From Zarea fungicola (Eukaryota > Ascomycota > Sordariomycetes > Hypocreales > Cordycipitaceae): a stretch of 64,000 nt of DNA. The DNA lies in NCBI GenBank assembly GCA_900169235.1, contig FWCC01000164.1:245009-309008 (forward strand), read 5' to 3'. The notes under the pieces were generated by a model. It did not search any database. It worked only from the letters and a program-made list of their open reading frames with translations, and had not been told where the DNA came from. The translations under genes and the position numbers were made by a program. Position 1 is the stretch's first letter; every line of letters begins with the position of its first letter. Shown here one piece after another: positions 44,783 through 56,626 of this stretch.

Positions 44783-47700
44783 ATGCTCGCAAGGAGCGCA
44801 ACTGCGACAGTGGCACTTGCCCTCTGGGCTCTACTCTTGTCGACATGCTGCGGTTCATTACCCAATGCCCATCTGGCTCCTCGCAGTGACGAACAATCAT
44901 ATATACACACCTCTCCATCGGTCCTCTTCTCCAGCAGACTTGTGCCTCGCAACGCGTCTTCCTCGGTGCTCAACTCCACGCTGGCATCCAGCGGAAACGA
45001 AACCCTGCAAGACGCTCTCGAGATTGTCAAGGCAGCCCAGGCTGAAGCCCGAGCTCGTAACAGCAGACTTCTTGCAAGTCCTCGCGTAAATGTCTACAGC
45101 TTGCGTGAGGGCCAGAACAAGGACAACTCCGCTCCCATTTTGCAGAAGAATGGCACGTTGAACGTTTCTGTTTCGGATGGTACAGGCGTGAATGGAACTG
45201 TCAGTGTCGCTGCGGCGACCATTGCCCAAGTGGAAGCCAGGAACCAGAGCCTTGCTGATCCGCAGACTACTGACTCCACCCAAGTGCAAAGGAGAGCTGG
45301 TGGTTTCTGGATGGAAAACATGGTGCAGAACGGTGCATCTCCTCTGGCCCCCACAGGATACAAGGTACGCTTTAATAGATTGCATTCCCTAATGGCACCC
45401 GGGAGAAGAAAATGACAATAACTTGGCAGGTCTGGCGTAATGTCAAGGACTACGGTGCCAAGGGCGATGGCACCACGGACGACACGGCAGCCATCAACCG
45501 TGCCATCAGTGATGGCAACCGCTGCGGTGCCGACTGCGGCAGTACATCGACTCTCCAGGCTGTTGTATATTTCCCAAGCGGAACCTATCTCGTCAGCCGC
45601 TCTCTCATATCTTACTACTTTACGCAAATGATAGGAGATGTAAGCCGACAGCTCATGCTCATACGCACAACGTATCACTAATTTCTGCACTCGGGTAGCC
45701 TACAAACAAACCCGTCATCAAAGTAGCCTCTAGCTTCGTCGGCCTAGGCGTCATCTCATCCGACGTCTACATTGATGGCGGCAACGGCGCCGAGTGGTAC
45801 ATCAATCAGAGCAACTTTTATCGCCAGGTTCGCAATTTTATCATTGACATGACGGCTGCTCCCGCAAATGATTATATTGCCGGCATCCACTGGTAACTCT
45901 ATTCGCTTTGTTTTCCCTTTGACTAGGAAGCTAATTTCTCTAGGCAAGTTGCACAAGCCACGTCGCTGCAGAACATTTTCTTCAAAATGTCCACGAGCCC
46001 AGGAAACAATCAGCAGGTGAGGAGCCCCCGCACAGTCCGATGGAAGAGTTTAAACCGCTTGGTAACTCATTTCCAAATTTACTAAACCGAAATAGGGCAT
46101 CTTCATGGAAAACGGCAGCGGCGGACTGATGAGCGACCTAACTTTCATCGGAGGCTCTCTTGGCGCATACGTTGGCAACCAGCAATTCACCGTTCGCAAT
46201 CTCTTATTCCTCAGTCAGCTGACCCGTGCCTTGGAGATTCACTGGGACTGGGGCTGGACATGGAAGGGTATTGGTATCGGCAACTGCCCTGTTGGCGTTG
46301 TCATGTCCGGCCCTGACCCAAACGCCCTGGGGTCTGCCATCTTCCTCGATAGCTCTTTTCAGAACACACCGACTGCTCTAAAGCTCTCTGCTCCTAGCTC
46401 TAGTGCCTATGGCAAGATTACTCTCAATCTCTTCAACGTTCGCTTTACCAATGTCGGTGCGGGTGTGGCATTTAATGATGGTCGTGTCCTGCTTGACGGT
46501 GGCTCCTCAAAGACGGTCAAGGCTTGGGGCCTAGGCAAGCGATACGGTACGCGCAACGGGGAGAGCGCTGGAACTTGGCAAGGCGGTGCCGACTATACAG
46601 ACATGCCTGAAATAGACGCATCTCTGATGATCAGCGACCGCTTCTTCGAGAGATCAAAGCCGCAATATGAGGCACTTCCTGCAGGCCAGTTTGTGAACAT
46701 CAAGCTCGCCCCGTACAATGCTGTGGGAGATGGAAAGTGGGATGACACTTCTGTGCTGAACAGGGCTCTTCAAGACACTGCCAGCGCTGGCCAGATCCTC
46801 TGGGTTCCGGCGGGCATCTACCTCGTCCGTGACACCATAACTATCCCTTCCGGCGCAAAGGTCGTTGGCCAGGCTTGGTCGCAGATCATGGGTACCGGTG
46901 CCAAGTTTTCCAACATCCTTGCACCATATCCAGTTGTCCGGGTTGGAAAGCCAGGAGATGTCGGTAGCGTTGAGATTCAGGACTTGCTCTTCACCGTCAA
47001 AGGAGCCACGGCCGGCGCCATTATCCTGCAGTGGAATATCCTTCAATCCGGTAAAGGAACAGCTGCAATGTGGGGTAAGTCAACTCATGACTTGTTACTC
47101 CGTTCTATCTCAATTCAGATACCGTCATACTAACTCCGCAATGCTTTACAGACACCCATATTCGTGTGGGCGGTGCTGCTGGATCCGACCTTCAAGCAGG
47201 CAACTGTCCCAGACTGACTGGCAGGGTAAATCCGAATTGCATTGCTGCCTCTCTACTGGTGCACATTACCTCGAGTGCCTCGGCATATTTTGAAAATACT
47301 TGGTTTTGGGTGGCTGATCATGTTTGTAACCCGTCGACGCGCTTTTGCACGATTGATGACATGACACTAACGTATTGAAAGGACCTGGATACGGTCGCCC
47401 AAACCCAAATTGACGTGTATGTCGGGCGTGGTCAGTGCAACCCCGGCTATCTTTATCTGGCTCTCATCCGCTGACATTTATTGGTGAAGGCGTCTTGGTT
47501 GAAAGTACTGGTCCTGTCTGGCTTTATGGCACTGCCTCAGAGCACTGCGTATTGTATCAGTATCAAACCGTCAATGCAGGAAATATTTTCATGGGAATGA
47601 TTCAAACCGAATCACCATACTACCAGACGACTCCAGAGGCACCCAAACCGTTTTCCGGGCAGCCAGGGTTCCCCCAAGATCCCGACTTTAGCTACTGTGC

Positions 47701-49881
47701 TGCGTCTTCCGCAAGCTGCGCCTTTTCATGGGCCGTGCGCATCATCAACAGCTCGAATATGTATATTTACGGTGCTGGTCTGTATTCTTGGTTCCAAAAG
47801 TATGGTCAAGATTGCGTGCAAACCGAGAACTGCCAAGATCGCATCTTCCAGATCAAGGACAGCAGCTCCGTCTGGATTTACAGTCTCATCACAAAGGCTG
47901 CCGTTGAAATGATCAGTCCAGACGGTGGAGTCGCCGTTCTTGGCAAAGACAACAAGATAAACTACTGTGATATTGTCATGGCATGGATGGGCAGCGCCGG
48001 TTCTGGAGGGTAAGTCGTCTTCCACATTACATCTCGGGAGCTGCTCAAGATGTGATTCATGCAGAGCTAACCTGGTCCAACTTTTCAATAGCCCGTCATC
48101 TGGAGGCGCAATTCATCGCTCACCCGCATCTGCCACCATTATACCTTTTCCGGCAACCACGGTAGGGCCAACGGCTACCTTTACTTTGTCCGGGCCCGTA
48201 GTGAGCCAAGTGGACTACACACCAAACAACGGCAATCAGAACGCGCCTCCTGGGCCAGGTGCTTCCGTCTGTCAGGTAAGACCTTGCGATAACGCGATAT
48301 GCGTTTTGAAAGATATCAACTCTAATTCTGTGTCTCCAATGTAGCGGTGTGATCTCAGCAGACTACTCACGTCAACTTGTTGCGGTGTCGATGGAGGGGT
48401 GTCAAACCCCGTTGAGATAGGCCCCGGCGTTCCCCTTCCCAGATCATTGATTCTACCTCGAGGATTTGTCCCTAACCAGCCTGTCAATGACCAGTCGGGC
48501 ATGTCGTACCAGGCTGGTGAGCCATTACCCCGCGAAATAATTGTCCCCATTGGAACCATTTTTACTTTCCCTTTCATCATCCCGCGAGGCCTTCCGCTCA
48601 GTAACGCATGGTCACCGGATGCCTCGCAGGGCAATCAAGACAACTGCACAATGTACATCGCCTCCGATTTCTGGTCCGGGCCTCTCACAATAAGCACAGC
48701 CGACGCTTGCCTGCTCGTCCTCCCACCGATGACCATTACAACAACAACCTGGACGCCTCCGGTTCTTACATTGTCAACAGACGAGTTAACAACCACGACA
48801 AAACCGCCTCCTTATACCACTGAATTGGTTAGGGTATCCAAGGTCACTGCTCACGGCACCAAGCCAAGCGAAGTGATCAAGCCCATACCCGGTCCAAAGC
48901 CCCTCTGCTTTCGACCAAAGATTTTTGGATTCAGTATCCAGCTTTGCCCCCCGCCACCTCTGATTCTTTTCCCACCAGATATCCCGCCAATTACTATTAT
49001 TCCAGTGCCCCCAGGAACTCGCCCCGGTCCGATAAACCCTGAAAACAAGCCCAGCGAAGATCAGGTACGTACCAACATTCTCGCGGTTGCTGGCCTGTAA
49101 TCCCCCTGCCCCCATCCTCTGCCCTATCTAACAGCGTGAGTATTAGGAACAAGAAGAGGACGAGGAAGATGACGATGAAGAACAAATGACGTGCTCTGCT
49201 TTGGATAGTGACGAAGATCCGGAAGACGCGGATGGCGGCGCTTATGACGGCTCTGACAGCTACCCAGGGGCAGGATCCGATCATCAGCCTGATGGCTATA
49301 CAGCCCCGGGGGCAGGTATCGGAAATCCAAGAACGACGACCGCCACAGCCACAACGAGAGTCACTATGACTGAGACAAGGACCATAACACAGGATGAAAC
49401 TACTACGGTAGTTATTGCGCCGCCGCCTACTCCTACGGAACCCCCCAAACCCCCAAGGTCGGAGCCGACCGCGAGGCACCCCAACGGCAAGCAAGCAGAC
49501 GTGTCTTGCACATTTCCGATTGGATTCCCGAGGCATGACGACATCGCAGACAAGGCCTGTCGCGCGTTTTGCGAGGCCAACAGTGGCAGATATCTCAGCA
49601 ATTTGCGAGGCGGTGTCGACGAGTGGTCATGGGCCGGCCACAATTACTACGAGAACGAGCGCCAGTCGTATTGGGTGTACATCCGGATGGACCTGGCCAA
49701 GGGCTATGAATGGACTTTCGACAAAGACTTTTGCATGAAAACTCTGGGCGTGGTGCAGGGCTGTCTCCTCGGGGGCAAGGGCAAGTCAGATGGCCAGACT
49801 TGGACGATAACGTACAACACAAATGGCAGCGGTGGGCCAGTCGGAGGTCCAGGGCCAAAGCCTCCCAATGACCCAAGGTAG
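44783..49881 (+). CDS. GH55 beta-1,3-glucanase with long C-terminal extension
   Basis: Exons 44783-45364, 45430-45639, 45699-45892, 45944-46016, 46096-47074, 47152-47321, 47382-47430, 47490-48009, 48092-48275, 48345-49064 and 49147-49881 give 1,471 residues with every phase closing. Residues 1-24 are a signal peptide. The GH55 catalytic region has the two pectate-lyase-3-like beta-helix starts (VKDYGAKGDGTTDDTAAI and YNAVGDGKWDDTSVLNRA), plus GGLMSDLTFIGG and GPVWLYGTASEH. Known activity of the family is exo- or endo-hydrolysis of beta-1,3-glucan. After the catalytic part (about residue 940) comes an unusual tail: a Cys-containing linker, Pro/Thr-rich stretches, a run of Glu/Asp (about residue 1230) and a C-terminal domain with several Cys. 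The tail is not part of ordinary GH55 enzymes and may be a binding or delivery module (inference). Confidence 0.9.
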
Positions 49882-50152
49882 AAGAGAAGAATAGGTAGTG
49901 CAATAGTTGCCGAGTGAGCATGCCGCTTAATATAACTACTCTTTGTGGCAAGAGAAAATTACCGGACGAACCACGCGTTTCTGAGCACGACACCACTGCA
50001 ATAAAACAAGAAAAGGTCACGGGTCAGCGGTTAGTCTATTTAAATCAGAGTTGATTTTTTCAACTTTTATAGCTATAGTGCTCTATCTTGTCCCTATCAA
50101 AAACGGATAGTATTGTAGCTAGTATTTGCTGTAGTACTTGTTCTCTAGGTTG

Positions 50153-51869
50153 TTACTTCGAGGCTTCCTTCTTCGCACAATCTGCCGCTGTAACAGCTAC
50201 ATGAAAATCTTCCAGCAGCATATGCGTGTCCTCAAGTCCAACCGAAATCCGAATCTGGGTTGGCTTCAATCCGAATTGCGCTGCCCACTCTAACCTCTTG
50301 TGATAGGCACACATTGTATATGCAAATGCCAAAGTAAATGGTGCGCCAAGGTGCACACTCTTATGCACGTTAAGGTTGGCGTAAAAGACCTTGGCCAGGT
50401 CCAAGTCTTCCATTTCGACGCTAAAGACGCATCCGTATCCAGATGTGAATTCTGGTGACCACGGACGCATGAACCTTCGGTAGTTGTCGCCAGAAGTATT
50501 GATGGACGGGTAGTACACTTGCTTGACGGCACTGTCTGGATTCTGGGCTCGGGACTGCAGAAACTGTACCACGGCACTGGCGTTTTCGTTGAGTTTTGTC
50601 GAACGAGCAAGATAATCGCGACTGTTCTTCTCAAACGTCTCTGCATCGTCCACATACATCTCGGGCACATAATGAGTGTCCAATAGGGACTTTAATTCTG
50701 CGTATTTGAGAGACACGGGATTGAGAATCACCGCCCCACCAATTGCGTCAGCGTAGCCATTGAACGACTTTGTGATCGATGTTACCGCGATGTCGGCGAC
50801 TGCGAGGATGTCAATGTTGGCCCAGCTTCCAATGGTGTCGTCAATGGCAAGGACGACATCATACTCCGTGGCCAACCGTCGTATTCGCGTGAGATCAGGG
50901 CTCGTCAGCAACGGGTTGGCCGGAAATTCAAGCCATAGGGCCTGAACTTTCCGGCCGTCGGCCCGGCTGTCGCGAAGATAGATTTCCAACTCGACAAGAT
51001 CCTCAGCTGAGGCGGAACCGAAGAATTTGTTTCCAGGCCCAAACTGCTCCAGCGTTGGGAGGGTATCCATAAACGCCATGCCAAAAAGCACAGATGCACC
51101 TCGATAAGAGTCGAGCATGTACGAGTGAGGCTTGTAGATGGAAGCCATGCCGGATTGATATAGATAAATATCACCAGTCGTCAACGCCGACAGAGGGCTG
51201 GGGTCCACGGGCGCGCGTTGCTGCAGTGATAAAATTCTCTGTCGTACGGCTTCGTGCGCAGAGGTGTTAAAACTGGCTCTGCTCCTCTCCGCTTTTTGCA
51301 GAGATACTTCTCTGAGCGTGTCTAGATGGGAGAGGTTGGCCTCGGCAAATCGGGAAGTAATGCCCACCCCAACCGTGCTCCAAAAGCTAGAAACAACATG
51401 ATATTGATTGGCCGGGAAAATCACGGCCAAAAAAGGTTCTTTGGCGATGAAGGCATGAATTGTGAGCTTTTCGGCCGCGACAGGGTGTTTATCGATGCCG
51501 TTGTCGCGTTTGCTCGAGGTGGCATATTCTGCGCATTGCTGGGCGGATTGCACCGATGGGAACAATAGACAAGCTCTATCTGTAAAACCGAGAAGTTTCA
51601 ACACAGCAGCCGAAAGCTAAAAGATGGATGATCAGTTATTGGCGAAACTCTCTCAAGGATATGTGAAAGGCAAACTTCAAGCTTACCTGAACGATATCCC
51701 TGTGTGGTCTGGTTCGAGGATAGGTATTCTTGAACTTGGCAATAACAGACGGAGGATCGACCGCAAACTGTACTGCATTTTCCCATTCATAGCCCATGTG
51801 CACAGTGACAGCATGCCGCGGGGCCGGCGGCACTGCTTGTCCAAACTCAGTCGTAATTTTCGCGGACAT
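50153..51869 (-). CDS. Cystathionine gamma-synthase-like PLP enzyme
   Basis: Minus-strand exons 51869-51687 and 51616-50153 (intron 70 nt, GTAAGC...TAG, phase 0) give 548 residues. The N-terminal PPAPRHAVTVHMGYEWENAV segment is typical of fungal cystathionine gamma-synthases. The PLP fold is intact: substrate and cofactor region AIDDTIG near residue 320 and the Schiff-base Lys in SITKSFNGYAD near residue 344. Known members join O-acyl-homoserine and cysteine to cystathionine; relatives in secondary metabolism use the same gamma-replacement chemistry on other nucleophiles. Position beside a transporter, a regulator and an S-methyltransferase suggests a pathway role rather than the housekeeping STR2 gene (inference). 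A promoter with duplicated elements lies directly upstream. Confidence 0.9.
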
Positions 51870-52358
51870 AACGAGAATGCTCCAGTTTGAGTTCTTCTTG
51901 GATGCGAAAATGGATTATTTGTTTGGAAGATTGAGAAATTCAACAGCCCTATATAAAAGGATATTAGGTGAAAAGATTGAAGCTTTCAGCCAAGTTCCAT
52001 CAGGACTGTGGATTTCGAGTGTCATTCAACGCCCTAAGCGAAGACCTCGGGCGCAAGATGACACGTCATCTCAGTCGTGGTTGTTTGAAATGGTGATACA
52101 TTCGAAAGATCTATAGGAAAGGTTATTAGGTCAAAGGGTCGAAGCTTCGAGCAAAGTTCCATCGGGGCTGTGGATTTTCGGTGCCATTCAGCGCCCCAAG
52201 TGAATAGCTCCGTCGCAAGATGACACATGATCACATTGGTGGTTCGTATACAATACTGCCGATTAAAACTCAAAACGAGGAAATAACTGACAGGTTGAAA
52301 ATCGTATAGCTGTTGACGACTAACTTTTCAGTTCGTCAAGTGCGAATTTGTCACTGCA
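51870..52358. promoter_or_regulatory. Divergent promoter with a duplicated element of about 125 bp
   Basis: Between the PLP-enzyme gene (minus) and the transporter pseudogene (plus) two related direct copies lie at about 51956-52083 and 52118-52247. Shared blocks include ATTAGGT, GAAGCTT, AAGTTCCATC, GCTGTGGATTT or ACTGTGGATTT, TG(T/C)CATTCA(A/G)CGCCC and CGCAAGATGACAC. A partial third copy is in the promoter of the homeodomain regulator (about 56534-56552). The copies probably bind the same regulator. Confidence 0.65.
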
Positions 52359-54216
52359 ATGCATCCGCCAAGCGACGGCGAGACTCTAGCAACGCCGGAG
52401 AGTAGTACACCAGCGCAGGCTGCTTCTGGCACGCAGGCGTATGAGGATGGGCAAGACCAGTGTAAAGTTAACCCGTCCGATTACAAGTTTGTAGCCATCA
52501 CGGTTGCCATCTGCCTGTTGTTTACACTTGTTGGCCTTGTAAGTCTGGCATCCATAAATTTACTCGTTGCAGCCCCTGATGGAGAAGGCAATCCAGGACA
52601 GCAACATCATTGCAATAGCCGTTCCAGCTATGACCAGGTATTTTGGTACAGTCAGCGACATTGCGTGGTACACTTCCATCTAGTACGAGATATCATACCC
52701 AAAAACTGTTTACTTCGGTTAACTTGGACACTGTCGACTCACGTCAGGGTCATTTCAGCTTATATTTGGCAAACTCTATACCATGATGCACGCAAAGGTC
52801 CTGCTCCTCGCAAACCTAGCCATATTTTCCATGGGACACTGCTCTGCGCGCTCGCGCCAAGTTCGCCAGTCTTCATCCTGGGACGAGCCATCACCGGTGT
52901 CGCCACCGCTGCCGTCGTCGCGGGGGCATTTGCGTGAGTTATGATAAATGTATCCGAGGAGAGATTCTAGATGCATCATTGAATTCAGCTAACCTGCTAG
53001 ATCAGCAGCATCATAGACATATCGCCGCTGCGAAAACGTTCGACGAACGCTGGCATTGGCGCCGCAACAGAGGCCACTGCGTCGCTCATAGCGCCGCTCC
53101 TTGGCGGTCTACTCACTGACCGATTGAGCTGGCGATTGTGCTTCTTAATCCAGCTACCCCTAATATCTGCTGCAGCTGCCATCAACGTCTCTTTCCTGGA
53201 CATGAGTGTCGGAAATGCGGTGGGCAGCCCGTCCATCTCGTCCGTCCTGGGCAAGTGGGACATCCTGGGAATGGTAACTTTTGTGCCAGCCTTGGCATTG
53301 TTAATCTTGGCACTACAGTGGGGAGGCCATGAATAAGAAGGGTCAGATTGGCGCGTCCTCCTACCGCTCTGTCTCTTTTTCACCCTGTTCTGTCTTTTCA
53401 TCTGGCACCAGAGCTGCCTCGGTCAACGGGCGACTGTCCCATTACACATTTTGCGAAGACGAAACGTCCTATTCGGTTTCGTGTTTAGTTTCTGCAACAA
53501 TGGTTCATTGAATATTGTTGAATATTATGTGAGAATTGCCCAACCAGGCAGTCACGTCAGGTTAACCCTTTTTCGCAGATGCCCGTGTACTTTCAGGCTG
53601 TCAAGGGTTTCTCGGCGTTCATGTCAGGCGTCATGGTGCTCCCTACAGCAGCAGGTCTGATAGCATCCGTCCCGCTTGCAGGCTATTTGATGCCCCGTAA
53701 CGGATGGACAGCCCATTCATGCTACTTACAAGTTTCACGACGCCGCCTGCTACTGGACTGCTGACCACTTTGGACGCTGGATCTAAGGTCTGGACTTTTG
53801 TATTATATCAGGAGCTTCAAGGGGCTGGGGTCGATATTGGATTCCAGGGTCCGCAAGTTGCTGTGCAGGCGATACTCTCCGACTCGGACGCGCTAATCGA
53901 CGTGGCCATCATCCAGCTTGCCCAGGCTCTCGGCCCAGTGGTTGCAGTTATTGGAGCGCAGACCATCTTCACTTCTACATTCCACTCGTACCTCTCCCAG
54001 TTCTTCTCAACGGAAATGATTGCCGAATTGGAAAGCCATGGTCTTACCATACTGCCGGATTTGAGCCCTGACGAGCGTGCGTTGGTGGTGTCCACCTATG
54101 CAGCTGCACTTAACAAAGCATTCTATCTCTCGCTTGTTCTAGCTTGTTCAACTATCATGGGTGCTGTTGGTGTAAGATGGAGAAAACTAAAAGGCACTTC
54201 GATTCAGCACTCATAA
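52359..54216 (+). pseudogene. DHA2-type MFS transporter, disabled
   Basis: The gene starts well (ATG at 52359) and reads like a 14-helix drug:H+ antiporter. Intron 52539-52596 joins helix 1 to DSNIIAIAVPAMT; later parts include LFGKLYTM-like, LGRAITGVATAA, LTDRLSWRLCF, FGFVFSFCNN, MPVYFQAVKGFSAF and IGFQGPQVAVQ segments. Three lesions are visible: a one-base loss around 52831-52836 that shifts frame between IFSMG and LLCALAPSS; an in-frame TAA at 53334-53336 after LQWGGHE, with homologous coding continuing beyond it; and another one-base loss around 53701-53704 before PFMLLTS. The stretch 52683-52746 also fails to give a clean exon junction. None of the three is explained by a plausible intron. 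I did not reconstruct the ancestral sequence. Confidence 0.78.
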
Positions 54217-54624
54217 TTTAAAGAGTCATACGATCCAGTGTAAAGAGGTTGATGCCTAATTAGCATGAACATTCGCGTCGATCTGATGCAAGTCTCCGCG
54301 GGCGGTGTTTGTCTTGGACTAGTATAGTAGCCCGACCATTAGTTACTAGTTAAAGAACATTTAGGTATATCTTATTGTTTAATCTTGTCAGTTTACAATT
54401 AATTAAGTTAATAATACCAGAATACACTGATATATATGTGTTGCCTTTGCTGTGCCGGCCACAAGAATTCACGTTGCAGTTGCAATGTCTTGCTCGTCCG
54501 ACGCCAGTGGTGCGTTGATCGAGTCTCCTATCAGACTTGCTTTGCCGCCACTGTTTTCACCAATCTGCAGGGCCATCCCAAACTCAAGTAATTCGAATGG
54601 CCACTGCATTGAAGGACAGGCCGG
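54217..54624. other. Convergent intergenic region
   Basis: This AT-rich spacer lies between the 3' ends of the transporter pseudogene and the homeodomain regulator. A short plus-strand frame from 54452 has no recognisable domain and overlaps the 3' end of the regulator gene on the other strand. Confidence 0.4.
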
Positions 54625-56382
54625 TTATGCGGACTCCAGCTCATCGCGTAAGTTCAGTTTCGGCTCGTATGCTTGCGGCATTTCGCACATTTGGCTAAAT
54701 TCGGCGAGGCACTCCGGGGTCTGCCAAGACCAGGGAACCATCATGTTGGAGCCGACATGGCCGTCGAAACCATAGCTGCTCAGGTCCATGGAAACGGATG
54801 CGGAACCATACGCGGCAGCTTGTTGCATCTTGTTCGAGGTAAACGGAAAAGATCCCATGGGAGGATTTACAGCTGTGGAGGTCGTATTGCCGTATCCAAG
54901 CGCATTCTCGACTCGGAAATCCTCGCTGGGCGTGCAGTCTATCCCGTATCCTTGAGCAAACATGGCCATCCATGTCGGGTTATCGGCAGGAGTCTGATTG
55001 AACGGATCGTCGTCCTCGTAAAGAAACAACCTGGCCTCGAACCGGAGCATATCACAGGTCACCGCAACGCCTTCAGCCTGGTTTCGAGCAACATAATCTC
55101 CTAGGTGAGCCGTCAAAGATTCAAAATGTGTTGGTAGTCCGACCTGGCCAGCAGCCCAAGAGCCGCTGAAAGGCTCAATGTCGTTGCGCTCAGTGCCAAT
55201 CAGATACGGCGGCATCGCGTGCTGAACAAGCAAGGCAACCGCAGGCTCTAGCCCTCGGCATCCTGTCCAGTCCTTCATTTGCGCACCACTGCGAAAGTGG
55301 TCTGCAATATGATCGTTTCTGTCTGACCATAGCGTAAAGGTGTCGCCACAGAAGCCACAGCGAGATTTCAGTCTGCCAAATGCGGATTTCCACCGCTTCA
55401 TCGATGGCAGAAAGTCGTTGACATTGTGATGTGCTCGTAAATGCTGTCGCAGATGATCACGTCGGTAGAAGGATCGCTGACTTGTAGATTTTACTGCACA
55501 CTCGCTGCTTCTGTGTGACTGCAGATGATGGTCTGTGGGATTCGCTGCATCACACATGGCGCATCGTCTCAGTCCCCCGTTGTCTACATCAATGTACGTT
55601 GTTCCCAGCGCGAGGCAAGTCCATTTTTCTAGGACCAGGTGTATAGTGCTTTCGTGGCGTGTCCAGTCATACCTGGTTCGGAATCTTTCCGTGCAAAAAG
55701 TACATTGAAACGATCTGTTATCGTCTTCTGCTGAGATTTGAAGAGTCTTTTGACCATGCGCCATTTTGCGCCGCCGTCGTCTCTGAGAGAAGGCATTATG
55801 ACGCTCAGGCACAGGCAGGCTCATGCTTGAGCTGTATGAGTATGCGGCTGAAGCGGAACTGCCGGACATGGACAATCCAGATGTATCCGAATGTTCGTTC
55901 AGTTCCCGCAATGCCAATCCGTACAGATCCGGCTCTGAGGAGAACGACGCGAGGCCATGTCTTAATGACATTGTTATGGCACCCCAGGGTGCTGGCTCTT
56001 CCTCTGGGGGTGAGTGACGCCATCTATCCAGCGGTGACATGTCGCTCCATGACGGAAGCAAGTCGTTTGTTTGTGTGGCGATGGGCAAAGCTGCCGACGG
56101 CGTTGCGAATCGTTCCTCGCCTGTGTCTGGGTCGGCATCTTTGCTGACGAGTGGCCTCCGTCGTGCATTTACAAACCAGTATGATATCTGACGCATAGAC
56201 ATCCCCGTAGCTTCGCTCAATTTCTTTTTTTCAGATCCGTCGGGATAGGGATGAGAGGCATGGGCTGCAAGCCAGTCCTTGAGAACTTTGGTAGCACGTT
56301 TGCCGTGCCTGTGCTTTCCCCTCGCGGTCGCGCCGGACCCGAGTGATGCCGTGGAGGAGGAACGCCGCACCTCTGCAACCAT
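54625..56382 (-). CDS. Homeodomain plus C2H2 zinc-finger transcription factor
   Basis: A single-exon gene of 585 residues. Residues about 22-78 form a TALE/KN-type homeodomain: HPYPDGSEKKKLSEATGMS followed by the recognition helix QISYWFVNARRRP. Further on, about residues 225-360, are zinc-finger-like units: QCTFC...F.TRYDWTRHE..IH, CAMC...HHLQSHRSSEC and CGFCGDTFTLWSDRNDHIADHF. This homeodomain-plus-C2H2 architecture is a known fungal nuclear transcription-factor family. The C-terminus is acidic and aromatic, like activation regions. The gene lies inside the PLP-enzyme/methyltransferase cluster and its promoter carries the same element as the PLP-enzyme promoter, so it is the likely pathway-specific regulator (inference). 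Confidence 0.92.
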   Translation of the reverse strand: MVAEVRRSSSTASLGSGATARGKHRHGKRATKVLKDWLAAHASHPYPDGSEKKKLSEATGMSMRQISYWFVNARRRPLVSKDADPDTGEERFATPSAALPIATQTNDLLPSWSDMSPLDRWRHSPPEEEPAPWGAITMSLRHGLASFSSEPDLYGLALRELNEHSDTSGLSMSGSSASAAYSYSSSMSLPVPERHNAFSQRRRRRKMAHGQKTLQISAEDDNRSFQCTFCTERFRTRYDWTRHESTIHLVLEKWTCLALGTTYIDVDNGGLRRCAMCDAANPTDHHLQSHRSSECAVKSTSQRSFYRRDHLRQHLRAHHNVNDFLPSMKRWKSAFGRLKSRCGFCGDTFTLWSDRNDHIADHFRSGAQMKDWTGCRGLEPAVALLVQHAMPPYLIGTERNDIEPFSGSWAAGQVGLPTHFESLTAHLGDYVARNQAEGVAVTCDMLRFEARLFLYEDDDPFNQTPADNPTWMAMFAQGYGIDCTPSEDFRVENALGYGNTTSTAVNPPMGSFPFTSNKMQQAAAYGSASVSMDLSSYGFDGHVGSNMMVPWSWQTPECLAEFSQMCEMPQAYEPKLNLRDELESA

Positions 56383-56533
56383 AATTTGTCTCTTTTGTCT
56401 CTTCGGAACAACTGGAAATGTTGCAGAAGATGGATTGCATAATATGTCTTGGCAGAAGTTACAAACCCGGCAACCTACTTGAGCGAATTGCGAGACTCAA
56501 CCAATCACATTATAGCGTAGGCTCCACTGGGAG

Positions 56534-56552
56534 GTGTCATTCAACGCCCTAG
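56534..56552 (-). promoter_or_regulatory. Shared cluster element in the regulator promoter
   Basis: The plus strand reads GTGTCATTCAACGCCCTA at about 56534-56551, matching the copy at about 52019-52036 in the PLP-enzyme promoter. It lies about 150 bp upstream of the regulator start codon at 56382. A trailing ATGACACAAG at 56601-56610 echoes the GATGACAC block of the other copies. Confidence 0.6.
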
Positions 56553-56626
56553 GCATATGTCATGGAACATCAACCATTACAGACGCTCCGCTGGTGGTAG
56601 TATGACACAAGGTACAATTTAAGTTA

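Noticed and set aside
45094..45690. Minus-strand open frame of 198 residues
   Set aside because: Antisense to the GH55 signal and pro-region exons; no domain.
52539..52572. 34-nt intron in the transporter pseudogene
   Set aside because: The acceptor at 52596 gives a normal 58-nt intron and the canonical helix-1 sequence, so a special class of ultra-short introns is not needed.
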